Shown here: piece after piece, positions 1-9,320 of the stretch
How positions within the stretch are numbered: position 1 is the first letter of the stretch
Layout of the letters: each line of letters begins with the position of its first letter
NCBI RefSeq assembly: GCF_040932005.1
Contig: NZ_CP162414.1
Location: forward strand, 1,329,501 to 1,393,500
Length of the DNA: 64,000 nt
Direction: 5' to 3'
Origin: Aestuariibius sp. HNIBRBA575
GTDB lineage: Bacteria; Pseudomonadota; Alphaproteobacteria; Rhodobacterales; Rhodobacteraceae
Position numbers and translations under genes: made by a program
The notes under the pieces: model-generated
Databases searched by the model: none
The model's input: only the letters and a program-made list of their open reading frames with translations
Told to the model about the DNA's origin: nothing

Positions 1-465
1 GGTTTGGAATTGTCTGAACCCGCGGACCGGTCCGCAGCATTGGCTGCGATTGACGCGGATGGGGCGACTGCGGCCATTCCGGCGATGTTGCATGCCACCC
101 AAGCGGTGGATGCCGATGATGTGGCGGGCGCTATTGCGTCGTTGGAATCGGTTGCGGCCAATGGGGATGTCGACGAAGTGTACCGCGACATTGCAGGGTT
201 TAAACTGCTGATGTTGCAAGGCGCAGATATGTCGCCCGCCGATCGCAAAGCCGCGTTTGAAATCTATGCCGTTCCCGGCACGCCATTGCGCCTGCTGGCG
301 ATGGAGCAAATGGTTCTGGCGGATGTGGATGCCGGTGAAACCGAAGCCGCATTGGCCGGCCTGACCGCAATCCTAGAGGATGCCGGTTTGGGGCTTGGCT
401 TGAAAAGACGCTCTGAGAATTTGGTGACGGCTCTTGGTGGCACCGTTCCAGACGCGCTGAATTAA
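1..465 (+). CDS. TPR-like (YfgM-type) protein, 3' end only
   Basis: This is the C-terminal 154 residues of a protein whose reading frame is open from the first base, so the start lies upstream of the window. The visible part is alanine-rich and helical, with repeated Ala/Leu/Asp helix pairs typical of tetratricopeptide folds. Its place just before bamB and der matches the YfgM-like TPR protein found there in many proteobacteria. YfgM is known as an inner-membrane protein with a periplasmic TPR domain that associates with the Sec translocon. The N-terminal membrane anchor that would confirm this is not in view, so the family call rests on repeat character and synteny. The bamB start codon follows 33 nt after the stop, which suggests cotranscription. 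Confidence 0.6.
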   Translation, partial: GLELSEPADRSAALAAIDADGATAAIPAMLHATQAVDADDVAGAIASLESVAANGDVDEVYRDIAGFKLLMLQGADMSPADRKAAFEIYAVPGTPLRLLAMEQMVLADVDAGETEAALAGLTAILEDAGLGLGLKRRSENLVTALGGTVPDALN

Positions 466-498
466 TTAGACCGACACAGTAGAACAGGGGCCTTGGCC

Positions 499-1821
499 AT
501 GCATTTGAAAACCATATTGATGACCAGCGCTGCGTTGGCATTATTGGCGTCATGCGGGCCGGGCCGGGATGTGATCCTAGAAGGCGAACGTCTGGACATC
601 CGCGCCGATCTGTCAGCCGAGGCAGAAGACCTAGCAGTTTTTGTCAATGAAACAAGGGCCTTGGCATTGCCAACCGCCCAGAGCAATGCCAACTGGACCC
701 ACCGCAATGGGGGACCGACCCACCAAATCACCCATCCCGCATTGGGGGCCAACCTATCATTGGCATTCACGGTGAATATCGGCGAAGGCGACAGCCGTCG
801 TGCCCGGATCACCGCAGATCCTGTGATCGCTGATGGTCGGATTTTCACATTGGATGCAGGGTCTTTGGTGTCGGCTGTTTCGACCGCTGGTGCGGTTTTG
901 TGGACCAAAGATATAACACCCGGCAATGATCGGTCGCGAGATGCGTCCGGGGGCGGCGTGGCCGTGTCTGATGGCGTTGTCTTTGTGACCACTGGATTTG
1001 GGGAATTGACCGCGCTGGACGCTGAAACAGGGGCCGAATTGTGGACCCAGGATCTGGATGCGCCGGGCGGATCGGCCCCAACTGTGGTCGGGGATCTGGT
1101 CTATGTTGTGTCACGCGACAATCGGGCTTGGGCCATCGATACCACCTCTGGCCGGATCAGTTGGACATTAAACGGCACGCCATCCCCCAATGGTGTTTCG
1201 GGTGGCGCAGGCGTGGCTGTGTCGGGGGAAACCGCGATTTTCCCGTTTTCTTCGGGCGAAGTTGTGGGCGCCTTTCCACTGGGTGGATTGCGCCGCTGGG
1301 CAAGTGTGATCGCAGGGGAACGTCAGGGACGTGCCGCCGCGACCGTATCTGATGTGACCGGTGATCCGGTCGTCGACAATGGCGTTGTGTATGTCGGCAA
1401 CATTTCTGGCCGGTTGGTTGCCATGAATGTGGCTGATGGGGACCGGATTTGGACCGCCGTCGAAGGGGCCGCCAGCCCGGTTTGGCCAGCGGGTGATTCC
1501 GTGTTTCTGGTCAACGACTTAAACGAATTGGTGCGCCTTGATGCGTCGGATGGATCGCCGATCTGGCGCGTTCAGTTGCCGGTCTTCGAAGAAAACCGTG
1601 CCCGGCGTCAAAAAACCAATCACGCCCATTACGGCCCGGTTTTGGCAGGTGGGCGGCTGTTGGTCGCGTCTTCGGACGGGGTTCTGCGCCAGTTCGATCC
1701 CACCTCTGGCGCTCAGATCGGCAGCGTCGATATTCCCGGCGGGGCCACCACAAATCCTGCCGTGGCAGGGGACAGTCTTTATGTTGTCAATCGGCGCGGA
1801 CAACTTTTGTCTTTCAGATAA
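499..1821 (+). CDS. bamB: Outer membrane protein assembly factor BamB (PQQ-repeat lipoprotein)
   Basis: BamB is the beta-propeller lipoprotein of the BAM complex, which inserts beta-barrel proteins into the outer membrane. The N-terminus has a lipoprotein signal ending in a lipobox-like LLASC, with the acylated Cys at about residue 20. The rest is a series of about 40-residue beta-propeller blades with PQQ-type motifs such as TALDAETGAELW, AIDTTSGRISW and VAMNVADGDRIW. ATG 499 is preferred to an in-frame TTG at 493 because the purine-rich AGGGG at about 486-490 sits 8 nt from the ATG but only 2 nt from the TTG. The gene lies between a TPR protein and der, the common proteobacterial order. Length, about 440 aa, is normal for alphaproteobacterial BamB. 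Confidence 0.88.
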   Translation: MHLKTILMTSAALALLASCGPGRDVILEGERLDIRADLSAEAEDLAVFVNETRALALPTAQSNANWTHRNGGPTHQITHPALGANLSLAFTVNIGEGDSRRARITADPVIADGRIFTLDAGSLVSAVSTAGAVLWTKDITPGNDRSRDASGGGVAVSDGVVFVTTGFGELTALDAETGAELWTQDLDAPGGSAPTVVGDLVYVVSRDNRAWAIDTTSGRISWTLNGTPSPNGVSGGAGVAVSGETAIFPFSSGEVVGAFPLGGLRRWASVIAGERQGRAAATVSDVTGDPVVDNGVVYVGNISGRLVAMNVADGDRIWTAVEGAASPVWPAGDSVFLVNDLNELVRLDASDGSPIWRVQLPVFEENRARRQKTNHAHYGPVLAGGRLLVASSDGVLRQFDPTSGAQIGSVDIPGGATTNPAVAGDSLYVVNRRGQLLSFR

Positions 1822-1922
1822 GACAAAAGACGTGTATCGCACCGCCTTCGGAGCATTTGGTTCCGCATAATTTGGCTCTTGGGATCTGTTTCTCACTCAG
1901 AGCCGTGATCGGAGTCTGAGGC

Positions 1923-3389
1923 ATGAGCTTTTCGCTGGCCATTGTAGGGCGGCCCAATGTGGGCAAGTCCACGCTGTTTAACCGCCTTGTTGGCAAAAAA
2001 CTGGCGCTGGTGGATGACCAGCCCGGTGTGACGCGCGATCTGCGCGAAGGGGCGGCGCGTCTGGGCGATCTGCGATTCACCGTGATTGACACGGCCGGTC
2101 TGGAAGAAGCCACCGACGAAAGCCTGCAGGGCCGGATGCGCAAACTGACCGAACGCGCCGTGCAAATGGCCGATATCTGTCTGTTTATGATCGACGCCCG
2201 TGTGGGCGTGACCCCGACCGACGAAGTGTTCGCCGATATCCTGCGCAAGAAAAACGCCAATGTCATTCTGGCCGCCAACAAAGGCGAAGGCCGCGCCGCG
2301 GATGGGGGCGTGCTTGAGGCATATGCATTGGGGCTTGGAGAACCGCTGCGCCTGTCGGCGGAACATGGCGAAGGCATGGATGATCTGCGCGAAATGCTGC
2401 GCCCCCTTGCCGAAGAATTCGCCGAACGGGACGCTGCCGCCGCACCGGAAACGGATGTGGATGTGTCCGATGACGACGCAGAGGACGGCCCGCGTGTTCC
2501 AACCCAGGCCAAGCCATTGCAGGTGGCCGTTGTTGGGAGACCAAATGCGGGTAAATCCACGCTGATCAACAAAATTCTCGGCGAAGAGCGTCTGCTGACC
2601 GGACCAGAAGCCGGGATCACCCGCGATTCCATTTCGTTGCAGATCGACTGGAACGACACCCCGATGCGGGTGTTTGATACCGCCGGGATGCGTAAACGCG
2701 CTAAGGTTCAGAATAAACTGGAAAAACTGTCCGTTTCTGATGGTGTGCGCGCGGTTAAATTTGCCGAAGTCGTGGTGATACTACTGGATGCCGAGATTCC
2801 ATTTGAACAACAGGATCTGCGCATCGCCGATTTGGCCGAACGCGAAGGCCGCGCTGTTGTCGTTGCGGTGAACAAATGGGACATCGAAACTGACAAACAG
2901 GAAAAACTGAAATCCCTGCGCGAAAGCTTTGAACGGTTGTTGCCGCAATTGCGCGGTGCGCCTTTGGTGACGGTGTCGGCCAAAACCGGCCGTGGGCTGG
3001 ACCGGCTGCATGACGCGATCATGCGCGCGCACGAAGTTTGGAACCGTCGGGTATCAACCGCACGTCTGAACCAATGGTTGGCCGCGATGATCACCGCGCA
3101 TCCGCCCCCCGCGCCGGGTGGCCGTCGCATCCGGCTGCGCTATATGACCCAAGTGAAAACCCGGCCACCGGCCTTTGTGGTGATGTGTTCGCTGCCTGAG
3201 AAGCTGCCCGAAAGCTATTCACGTTATCTGATCAACGGATTGCGCGAAGATTTCGATATGCCGGGCACGCCGATCCGGCTGACCATGCGGTCCCAAGCAG
3301 ATCAGAACCCCTATAAAAACAAAAAGAAATCAACACCTTCGCGTTTGCGAAAACATCTGGGCAAAGGCCCCGCTGACGGCAAGGGTTAG
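1923..3389 (+). CDS. der: Ribosome biogenesis GTPase Der (EngA)
   Basis: Der is an essential tandem GTPase acting in maturation of the 50S ribosomal subunit. Two G domains are visible. The first has P-loop GRPNVGKST at residues 9-17, switch PGVTRD and DTAGLEE. The second has P-loop GRPNAGKST near residue 205, [15 protein letters not shown] and base-specificity motif NKWD. An acidic linker near residues 170-190 separates them, and a KH-like C-terminal domain ends in a basic tail containing KNKKKS. Length of 488 aa is standard. The start is supported by GGAGTCTGAGGC upstream. A strong terminator follows at 3398-3432. The 101-nt gap after bamB leaves room for a separate promoter. Confidence 0.97.
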   Translation: MSFSLAIVGRPNVGKSTLFNRLVGKKLALVDDQPGVTRDLREGAARLGDLRFTVIDTAGLEEATDESLQGRMRKLTERAVQMADICLFMIDARVGVTPTDEVFADILRKKNANVILAANKGEGRAADGGVLEAYALGLGEPLRLSAEHGEGMDDLREMLRPLAEEFAERDAAAAPETDVDVSDDDAEDGPRVPTQAKPLQVAVVGRPNAGKSTLINKILGEERLLTGPEAGITRDSISLQIDWNDTPMRVFDTAGMRKRAKVQNKLEKLSVSDGVRAVKFAEVVVILLDAEIPFEQQDLRIADLAEREGRAVVVAVNKWDIETDKQEKLKSLRESFERLLPQLRGAPLVTVSAKTGRGLDRLHDAIMRAHEVWNRRVSTARLNQWLAAMITAHPPPAPGGRRIRLRYMTQVKTRPPAFVVMCSLPEKLPESYSRYLINGLREDFDMPGTPIRLTMRSQADQNPYKNKKKSTPSRLRKHLGKGPADGKG

Positions 3390-3397
3390 ACAATTCT

Positions 3398-3432
3398 CAA
3401 AGGGTCGCATCACGCGGCCCTTTGACTTTTTT
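3398..3432 (+). terminator. Rho-independent terminator after der
   Basis: An 11-bp stem (3398-3408 with 3414-3424, one G-T wobble) has a 5-nt loop and is followed by a run of six T within ACTTTTTTC. It begins 9 nt after the der stop codon. Confidence 0.85.
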
Positions 3433-3510
3433 CGGGCAATTTGTCTGTTGCAGGGGCAAGGTCAGGAAACACTGACTTGATCCAATGTGTAGAAACGTCA
3501 CTGTGTCGCC

Positions 3511-4662
3511 ATGAAAAGAATTGCGATATTTTGTGACGGGACGTGGAACCGGGCCTATGCGCCGTTTCCCACCAATGTTGTGCAGTTGGCGCAGTCGGTC
3601 AAACTGACCGCTGACGATGGCATGAGCCAACACGTGTTTTATCAAATGGGCGTGGGCACGGGGCGCGGGTCCAATGCGGTGGCGCGCAAATTGGATAAAT
3701 GGGTTGGCGGCGTGATGGGCTGGGGGCTGATCGAAAACGTCGAAGACGCCTATCGCACTTTGGTGTTTTGTTACGAACCCGGAGATGAGATTTATATTTT
3801 CGGATTTTCGCGCGGGGCGTTTACGGCGCGATCTCTTGCGGGGTTGATCCGATCCTGTGGTATCCCGCCGCGCGAACATGTCCACCGCATTCCCGAAGCG
3901 ATCAACCGCTATCGGTCCCGCGACAAAGACACCCATCCCCGCCATTCCGACAGCTACGCCTGGCGGGCGGATTTTGCCCCCTTTACCGCGACATCGCAGG
4001 ATGAATTTGACTGGCGGCTCAAAAATCGTCCGCATATGTGCACCGTGTTAAACATCGCCTATTTGGGGGTTTGGGACACGGTTGGCGCGCTGGGTGTGCC
4101 GGGATTTCTGCATTCCGCGCCTTTGTTGAACAAAGGTCATCAGTTTCATGATGCGGCGCTGTCTGGTTCGGTGAAAACCGCCCGTCACGCGGTGGCGATT
4201 GACGAACATCGCCCCACTTTTCCGCCTGCGTTGTGGAAAAATATCGAATACCGAAATGAAACCAGCCTAGGGCCGGGTTGGCACGATGCCCCGCGCGAAA
4301 CGTGGCCCTATCGACAGGAATGGTTTCCCGGCGATCATGGTTCCGTGGGCGGGGGCGGCGACATTGCCGGATTGTCGTCCTATACGTTGGAATGGATCGC
4401 CGAAGGCGCGGCCAAGGCGGGGCTCAGCCTGCGGCAGGACAAGTTGGCGCGGTTTTATGTGGATCAGAAAATCGACGCAGCCCTGATCAACAAAAAGAAA
4501 TCCGGTGGATTGGCGGCCAAAATCCTGCGTGCCAAAAAGGCATTTCGGCTGGGCCCTGATGATGTGGAAATGGTATCAGACGTGGCTAAAATGCGGGTGT
4601 CAAAGGTTGCGAATTACCGCCCCAGCGTGTTGGGTAAGGTGCTGGAAAAGATCAAAAAATAG
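3511..4662 (+). CDS. DUF2235 (Tle1-like) alpha/beta-hydrolase
   Basis: The protein belongs to the DUF2235 family, an alpha/beta-hydrolase-like fold that includes the Tle1 phospholipase effectors of type VI secretion. It opens with the family hallmark IAIFCDGTWN (residues 4-13) and carries a GxSxG nucleophile elbow, GFSRG, at residues 98-102 with predicted catalytic Ser100. No signal peptide or transmembrane segment is evident, so a cytoplasmic protein is expected. At 383 aa it is a compact form, and no VgrG, PAAR or immunity gene lies beside it, so a secreted-effector role is not supported here. The substrate is unknown. There is no strong ribosome binding site before ATG 3511. The last codons overlap the serS terminator on the opposite strand. 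Confidence 0.8.
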   Translation: MKRIAIFCDGTWNRAYAPFPTNVVQLAQSVKLTADDGMSQHVFYQMGVGTGRGSNAVARKLDKWVGGVMGWGLIENVEDAYRTLVFCYEPGDEIYIFGFSRGAFTARSLAGLIRSCGIPPREHVHRIPEAINRYRSRDKDTHPRHSDSYAWRADFAPFTATSQDEFDWRLKNRPHMCTVLNIAYLGVWDTVGALGVPGFLHSAPLLNKGHQFHDAALSGSVKTARHAVAIDEHRPTFPPALWKNIEYRNETSLGPGWHDAPRETWPYRQEWFPGDHGSVGGGGDIAGLSSYTLEWIAEGAAKAGLSLRQDKLARFYVDQKIDAALINKKKSGGLAAKILRAKKAFRLGPDDVEMVSDVAKMRVSKVANYRPSVLGKVLEKIKK

Positions 4663-4683
4663 CGGCGAGGGACCCCGCCGCTA
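4654..4683 (-). terminator. Terminator of serS, overlapping the DUF2235 stop codon
   Basis: A perfect 8-bp stem (4660-4667 with 4676-4683) is followed on the minus strand by six T (4659-4654). Part of the stem is the TAG stop codon of the convergent DUF2235 gene, and the T-run template is its last codons (AAAAAA), so one stretch serves both genes. Confidence 0.75.
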
Positions 4684-4693
4684 TTGTGGCGAT

Positions 4694-5986
4694 TTAGGCC
4701 AATTTGCCGTCTGGGGTGATCTTGGTTTTGCCACCCAGATAACCATGCAACGCGGCAGGTAAGTCAACGGATCCATCCGCTTGTTGGCCGTTTTCCAACA
4801 CGGCGATTAAGCAGCGCCCAACAGCCAGCCCTGACCCGTTCAACGTGTGCAGGAATTGTGGCTTGCCGCCATCCTCAGGCTTAAAGCGGGCATTCATCCG
4901 GCGGGCTTGGTAATCGCCACAGGTCGAAATCGAACTGATTTCACGATAGGCGTTTTGACCGGGCAGCCAGACTTCGATGTCGTGGGTGCGACGCGCACCG
5001 GCGCCCATATCGCCCGTGCACAACACCACTGTGCGATAGGGCAGGTCCAGCTTTTCCAGAATACCTTCGGCGCATTTGGTCATGCGCAGATGTTCCGCGT
5101 CGGATTGATCCGGATGTGTGACCGACACCATTTCAACCTTTTCAAATTGGTGCTGACGCAACATGCCTGATGTGTCGCGCCCGGCACTGCCTGCTTCGGA
5201 ACGGAAACAGTTTGTGTGGGCCACATAGCGGCGAGGCAGGTAATCATGATTAACGGTCAAGCCGTTGACAATATTGGTCAATGTGACCTCAGCCGTTGGG
5301 ATCAGCCACCAGCCATTTGTGGTTTTATAGCTGTCTTCGCCAAATTTTGGCAGCTGGCCGGTGCCATACATCATGTCTTCGCGCACCAAAACGGGGGTGA
5401 TGGTTTCGGTCAGGCCGTTTTCGTCCACATGTGTGTCCAGCATCATCTGGGCCAGCGCGCGGTGCAGACGGGCGATGGACCCGGACAACAGCACAAAGCG
5501 GCTGCCGGACAATTTGGCGGCGGTTTCGAAATCCATGCCCCCCTGAACGGCGGGGATGTCGTAATGTTCAACCGGATCGAAATCCAAGTTGCGCGGGCTT
5601 CCCCAACGGGCGATTTCCACATTGTCGGCTTCGTCTGCGCCATCCGGGATATCATCATAGGGCAGGTTGGGTAGGCCCATCAGCAGATCATTCAGCGCCA
5701 CGTCTTCGGCTTTGGCTTCGTCGTTCAGGCGGGCAATGTCGGCCTTTTTCTCGGCGACCAGCGCACGCAGACGTTCAAATTCGGCCTCATCGCCACGGCC
5801 CTTGGCGGCACCCACTTCTTTGGACGCTTTGTTGGCGTCGGCCTTGGCGGTTTCGGCGGCCTGAATTTTGGCTCGCCGGGATTCATCCAGCTTCAAAACC
5901 TCAGATGACGGATTTTCAAGCCCACGACGCGACAGCGCCGCATCAAAAGCGGCCGGATTTTCACGAATGGATTTGATGTCATGCAT
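4694..5986 (-). CDS. serS: Serine--tRNA ligase
   Basis: SerS charges tRNA-Ser in the cytoplasm. The N-terminal long coiled-coil arm spans about residues 30-110 (Ala/Lys/Glu-rich). The class II catalytic core follows, with motif 2 around [17 protein letters not shown] and motif 3 around [14 protein letters not shown] near the C-terminus. Length of 430 aa is normal. The start at 5986 ([10 protein letters not shown]) is chosen over a 15-residue longer frame because AGAGGA lies about 8 nt upstream and because family members begin this way. The gene is monocistronic, divergent from yajC, and ends in its own terminator. Confidence 0.96.
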   Translation of the reverse strand: MHDIKSIRENPAAFDAALSRRGLENPSSEVLKLDESRRAKIQAAETAKADANKASKEVGAAKGRGDEAEFERLRALVAEKKADIARLNDEAKAEDVALNDLLMGLPNLPYDDIPDGADEADNVEIARWGSPRNLDFDPVEHYDIPAVQGGMDFETAAKLSGSRFVLLSGSIARLHRALAQMMLDTHVDENGLTETITPVLVREDMMYGTGQLPKFGEDSYKTTNGWWLIPTAEVTLTNIVNGLTVNHDYLPRRYVAHTNCFRSEAGSAGRDTSGMLRQHQFEKVEMVSVTHPDQSDAEHLRMTKCAEGILEKLDLPYRTVVLCTGDMGAGARRTHDIEVWLPGQNAYREISSISTCGDYQARRMNARFKPEDGGKPQFLHTLNGSGLAVGRCLIAVLENGQQADGSVDLPAALHGYLGGKTKITPDGKLA

Positions 5987-6225
5987 CGGTTTGTCCTCTG
6001 GGTTGTTTGCGCGTTTGATATGCCCCAACACGGCATAGGGGGAAAGGGAAAAGTCCCGCCCTGATACCCCTAGAAAGTGTCAGAAGTCTTGTGATCCATT
6101 GTTTCAGTGCAAATTGCCCCCACATGAAGGCAGGTATTGCACCGACTCACGTTGCACTTCTGGGTTTCGCGAATTAACGTGCCCCGACTTTTGCGGGGGG
6201 ACCCGCCTGATAAATGAGGATATCC

Positions 6226-6507
6226 ATGGAAGCCTTTGGCCAATTCGTCCCACTGATACTGATCTTTGCAATCATGTATTTCTTGCTGATCCGTCCGCAG
6301 CAAAAAAAGGTCAAAGAGCATCAGGCCATGGTGGCCGCTCTGCGTCGTGGCGATCAGATCGTAACCCAAGGCGGCGTGCTGGGCAAAGTTATCAAAGTCA
6401 AAGAAGATAACGAAGTTGAAGTGGAAATCGCAGCCGGTGTGAATGTGCGCATCGTGCGGTCAACCATCGTTCAGGTTCTGAATAAGACCGAACCAGCAGC
6501 CAGCTAA
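6226..6507 (+). CDS. yajC: Preprotein translocase subunit YajC
   Basis: YajC is the small inner-membrane partner of SecDF in the Sec holotranslocon. One transmembrane helix (about residues 3-22) is followed by RPQQKK and the family signature GDQIVTQGGVLGKV. The protein is 93 aa. ATG 6226 is chosen over 6214 because GAGGA at 6216-6220 is 5 nt upstream of it and would lie inside the coding region for the earlier ATG. secDF follows 90 nt downstream, with a terminator hairpin between, which may set a lower secDF dose. Confidence 0.94.
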   Translation: MEAFGQFVPLILIFAIMYFLLIRPQQKKVKEHQAMVAALRRGDQIVTQGGVLGKVIKVKEDNEVEVEIAAGVNVRIVRSTIVQVLNKTEPAAS

Positions 6508-6514
6508 GTTGACG

Positions 6515-6546
6515 CGCCCGGCCATTTTCGCCGGGCGTATTTTTTC
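6515..6546 (+). terminator. Terminator or attenuator between yajC and secDF
   Basis: An 8-bp GC-only stem (6515-6522 with 6530-6537) has loop CATTTTC and is followed by TATTTTTTC. It starts 8 nt after the yajC stop. Because secDF follows on the same strand, read-through probably feeds secDF, or secDF has its own start site. Confidence 0.75.
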
Positions 6547-6597
6547 GGGTGGGACCAACGTTGTCCTGCCCTTTTTGTCTTTCAGGGATAGCAAGAC

Positions 6598-9234
6598 ATG
6601 TTACAAATCGACCTTTGGAAACGCATTGCCATTTGGCTAACGGTGATTGTGGGCTTGGCCTTTGCCGCGCCAAACGGGTTTTACACCACCGTAGAACAAT
6701 CCAACGATGCCGAAGCGTCGATCGAAGCCGGGATCACATCCCCCGAGTTGGAAGCACAGGCTGCCCAGTGGCCGTCGTTTTTGCCAGATAATCTGGTGAA
6801 TTTGGGGCTGGATCTGCGCGGCGGGGCGCAATTGCTGGCCGAAGTTCAGGTCGAAGATGTCTATGCCCAACGCATGGAAGCGATGTGGCCCGAAGTGCGT
6901 GATGTGCTGGCGGCTGAACGTGACACCGTCGGTTTTGTCACCCGCGAAGACAGCGCACCAGATGTGTTGCTGGTCAAATTTTCCAATATTGACGGTGCGA
7001 CCCGCGCACTGGAACTGGTCCGCGGATTGGCGCAACCGGTTGTATCCCTGACCGGGGCGGGATCGTCTGACATTGATGTGTCGATCAACGGCGATGAAAT
7101 CAGCGTAACCCTGTCCGATGTTGAACGCGCCGCCACCGACAACCGCACTGTGTTGCAAGCGTTGGAAATCATCCGCCGTCGGATCGACGAAGTCGGCACG
7201 CGTGAGCCAAATATTCAACGCCAAGGCGCAGATCGAATTTTGATCCAGGTGCCCGGTGTTGGTTCGGCAGAAGAAATCAAAGAAATCATTGGCACCACGG
7301 CGCAATTGACGTTCCAACCTGTGGTGGGTCGCACGGGCAACCCCGATGATGCGCCCGGATCGGGCAATGAAATTCTGCCCAGCCAGAACGAAGAGGGTGT
7401 GTTCTATATCCTTGAAAAGAACCCCGTTGTAACCGGAGAAGAGCTGGTTGATGCGCAGCCTGCATTTGACCAAAATGGCCGTCCTGCGGTGAATTTCCGG
7501 TTTAATCCAACGGGTGCACGTAAATTTGGCGACTACACCGCCGAAAATATCGGGTCACCCTTTGCGATTGTGTTGGATGGCGAAGTCATCAGCGCCCCGC
7601 GCATCAATGACCATATTCCCGGCGGATCCGGCATTATCACCGGTGATTTCAACGTCGAAGAAAGCACCAATCTGGCGATCCTGCTGCGGGCAGGGGCCCT
7701 GCCTGCAGAGCTGACCTTTCTCGAAGAGCGCACCATTGGGCCAGAGCTGGGCCAAGACAGCATCGATGCAGGCACGCTGGCCTGTTTGGTGGCGTTTGGC
7801 GCTGTGCTGGTGTTCATGTTCCTCAGCTACGGTCTGTTTGGGGTTTTCGCCAATATCGCGTTGATCATCAACGTTGGCCTGATCTTTGGCCTGTTGTCCA
7901 TGGTTGGCGCGACGCTGACCTTGCCGGGCATTGCCGGGATCGTGTTGACCATCGGCATGGCGGTGGATGCCAATGTGCTGGTGTTTGAACGGATCCGCGA
8001 GGAAATCAAAAATTCAAAAGGCGCGGCACGGGCGATTGATCTTGGCTATGAAAAGGCCCTGTCGGCCATCGTTGACGCCAATATCACCACATTCATCACC
8101 GCCGCGATCCTGTTCATCATGGGGTCCGGCGCGGTCAAAGGGTTCGCCATCACGCTGGCCTTTGGGATCATCACATCGGTGTTCACCGCGATCTATGTCA
8201 CACGTCTGTTGGTGGTGATGTATTTCGAACGCCGTCGTCCAAAAACCGTCCTGCAGGGCCGCGCTTTGCATTTGGTTCCCAAAGATACGAAATGGGATTT
8301 CTTCAGCCGTTGGAAAATCACCATCGGGGCGTCTTTGCTGTTTATTGTTGTGTCTATCGCTTCTTTCGGCACCCAAGGTCTGAATGTCGGGATCGATTTC
8401 AAAGGCGGGACAACCATCCGGTCGGAATCCACGAAACCAATTGATGTTGCACAATACCGCGCTGCGTTGGATGCGTTGGAACTGGGGGATGTGACCATCA
8501 CCGAGGTGTTCGACGTTACCTTTGGCCCGGACAAAAACGTCGCCTCGATTTCCATTCAGGCGCAGGCAGGTGATGAATCGGTTGAAAACGATATGATCAC
8601 TGCGGTCGAAACCGCCCTGAGCGCTGTGGATGAAGGGCTGAAATTGCCGTTCTCATCCGTCGAAAGCGTCGGCCCTACCGTGTCTGGCGAATTGATTGTC
8701 ACCGCGATCAAGGCCGTGGCTTTGGCTGTGGCGGCGGTGCTGGTCTATATCTGGCTGCGGTTCGAATGGCAGTTCGCCTTGGGTGCTGTTGCGGCCTTGG
8801 TGCACGATGTTGTGTTGACCATCGGGGTGTTCAGCCTACTGCGCATTCCGTTTGATCAGGCCATTATCGCGGCGTTGCTGACGATCGTCGGCTATTCGCT
8901 GAACGATACGGTGGTGGTGTTTGACCGGGTGCGTGAAAACCTGCGCAAGTATAAAAAGATGGACCTGTCGGCCGTTTTGAACCTGTCGATAAACGAAACA
9001 TTGGCCCGGACGGTCATGACATCGGTCACCACATTGCTGGCGCTGATTGCGCTCTATGTGTTGGGTGGTGATGTGATCCGCGGCTTTGTGTTTGCCATGA
9101 TCTGGGGCGTGATTGTCGGGACCTATTCGTCGGTCTTTGTGGCCTCGACGATTTTGCTGCGTCTTGGTGTCAAACGTGATTGGTCAAAACAAGCGCCAAC
9201 CGCAGGCAATCAATTCAGCAATATCGACGCCTAA
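6598..9234 (+). CDS. secDF: Protein translocase SecDF (fused SecD-SecF)
   Basis: SecD and SecF use the proton gradient to help pull preproteins across the inner membrane. Here both are one 878-aa chain. The SecD half (about 1-545) has an N-terminal helix, the motif LGLDLRGGAQLL near residue 65, the large periplasmic region, and a five-helix bundle with DANVLVFERIREE. After RRRPKTVLQ the SecF half starts with a helix near residue 580, then GIDFKGGTTIRSES, and a second bundle with YSLNDTVVVFDRVREN. Many relatives, such as Rhodobacter, encode secD and secF separately, while fused forms occur in Bacillus and some roseobacters. No frameshift is needed to read through the junction. A terminator follows at 9263-9302. 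Confidence 0.95.
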   Translation: MLQIDLWKRIAIWLTVIVGLAFAAPNGFYTTVEQSNDAEASIEAGITSPELEAQAAQWPSFLPDNLVNLGLDLRGGAQLLAEVQVEDVYAQRMEAMWPEVRDVLAAERDTVGFVTREDSAPDVLLVKFSNIDGATRALELVRGLAQPVVSLTGAGSSDIDVSINGDEISVTLSDVERAATDNRTVLQALEIIRRRIDEVGTREPNIQRQGADRILIQVPGVGSAEEIKEIIGTTAQLTFQPVVGRTGNPDDAPGSGNEILPSQNEEGVFYILEKNPVVTGEELVDAQPAFDQNGRPAVNFRFNPTGARKFGDYTAENIGSPFAIVLDGEVISAPRINDHIPGGSGIITGDFNVEESTNLAILLRAGALPAELTFLEERTIGPELGQDSIDAGTLACLVAFGAVLVFMFLSYGLFGVFANIALIINVGLIFGLLSMVGATLTLPGIAGIVLTIGMAVDANVLVFERIREEIKNSKGAARAIDLGYEKALSAIVDANITTFITAAILFIMGSGAVKGFAITLAFGIITSVFTAIYVTRLLVVMYFERRRPKTVLQGRALHLVPKDTKWDFFSRWKITIGASLLFIVVSIASFGTQGLNVGIDFKGGTTIRSESTKPIDVAQYRAALDALELGDVTITEVFDVTFGPDKNVASISIQAQAGDESVENDMITAVETALSAVDEGLKLPFSSVESVGPTVSGELIVTAIKAVALAVAAVLVYIWLRFEWQFALGAVAALVHDVVLTIGVFSLLRIPFDQAIIAALLTIVGYSLNDTVVVFDRVRENLRKYKKMDLSAVLNLSINETLARTVMTSVTTLLALIALYVLGGDVIRGFVFAMIWGVIVGTYSSVFVASTILLRLGVKRDWSKQAPTAGNQFSNIDA

Positions 9235-9262
9235 CCGATTGCGTCAAAACCGAAACTGGACC

Positions 9263-9302
9263 GACCCCGCTCTGCCATCTGGCACTGGCGGGGTCTTTGT
9301 TT
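9263..9302 (+). terminator. Terminator after secDF
   Basis: An 8-bp stem (9263-9270 with 9288-9295) contains an inner hairpin (TGCCA/TGGCA) and is followed by TTTGTTTG. It lies 28 nt after the secDF stop. Confidence 0.7.
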
Positions 9303-9320
9303 GTGGGGCAGGGTACGTGC

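Noticed and set aside
6106..6157. GTGCAA/TTGCAC repeats between serS and yajC
   Set aside because: The three hexamers are irregularly spaced and form no strong hairpin; they may be chance or promoter parts.
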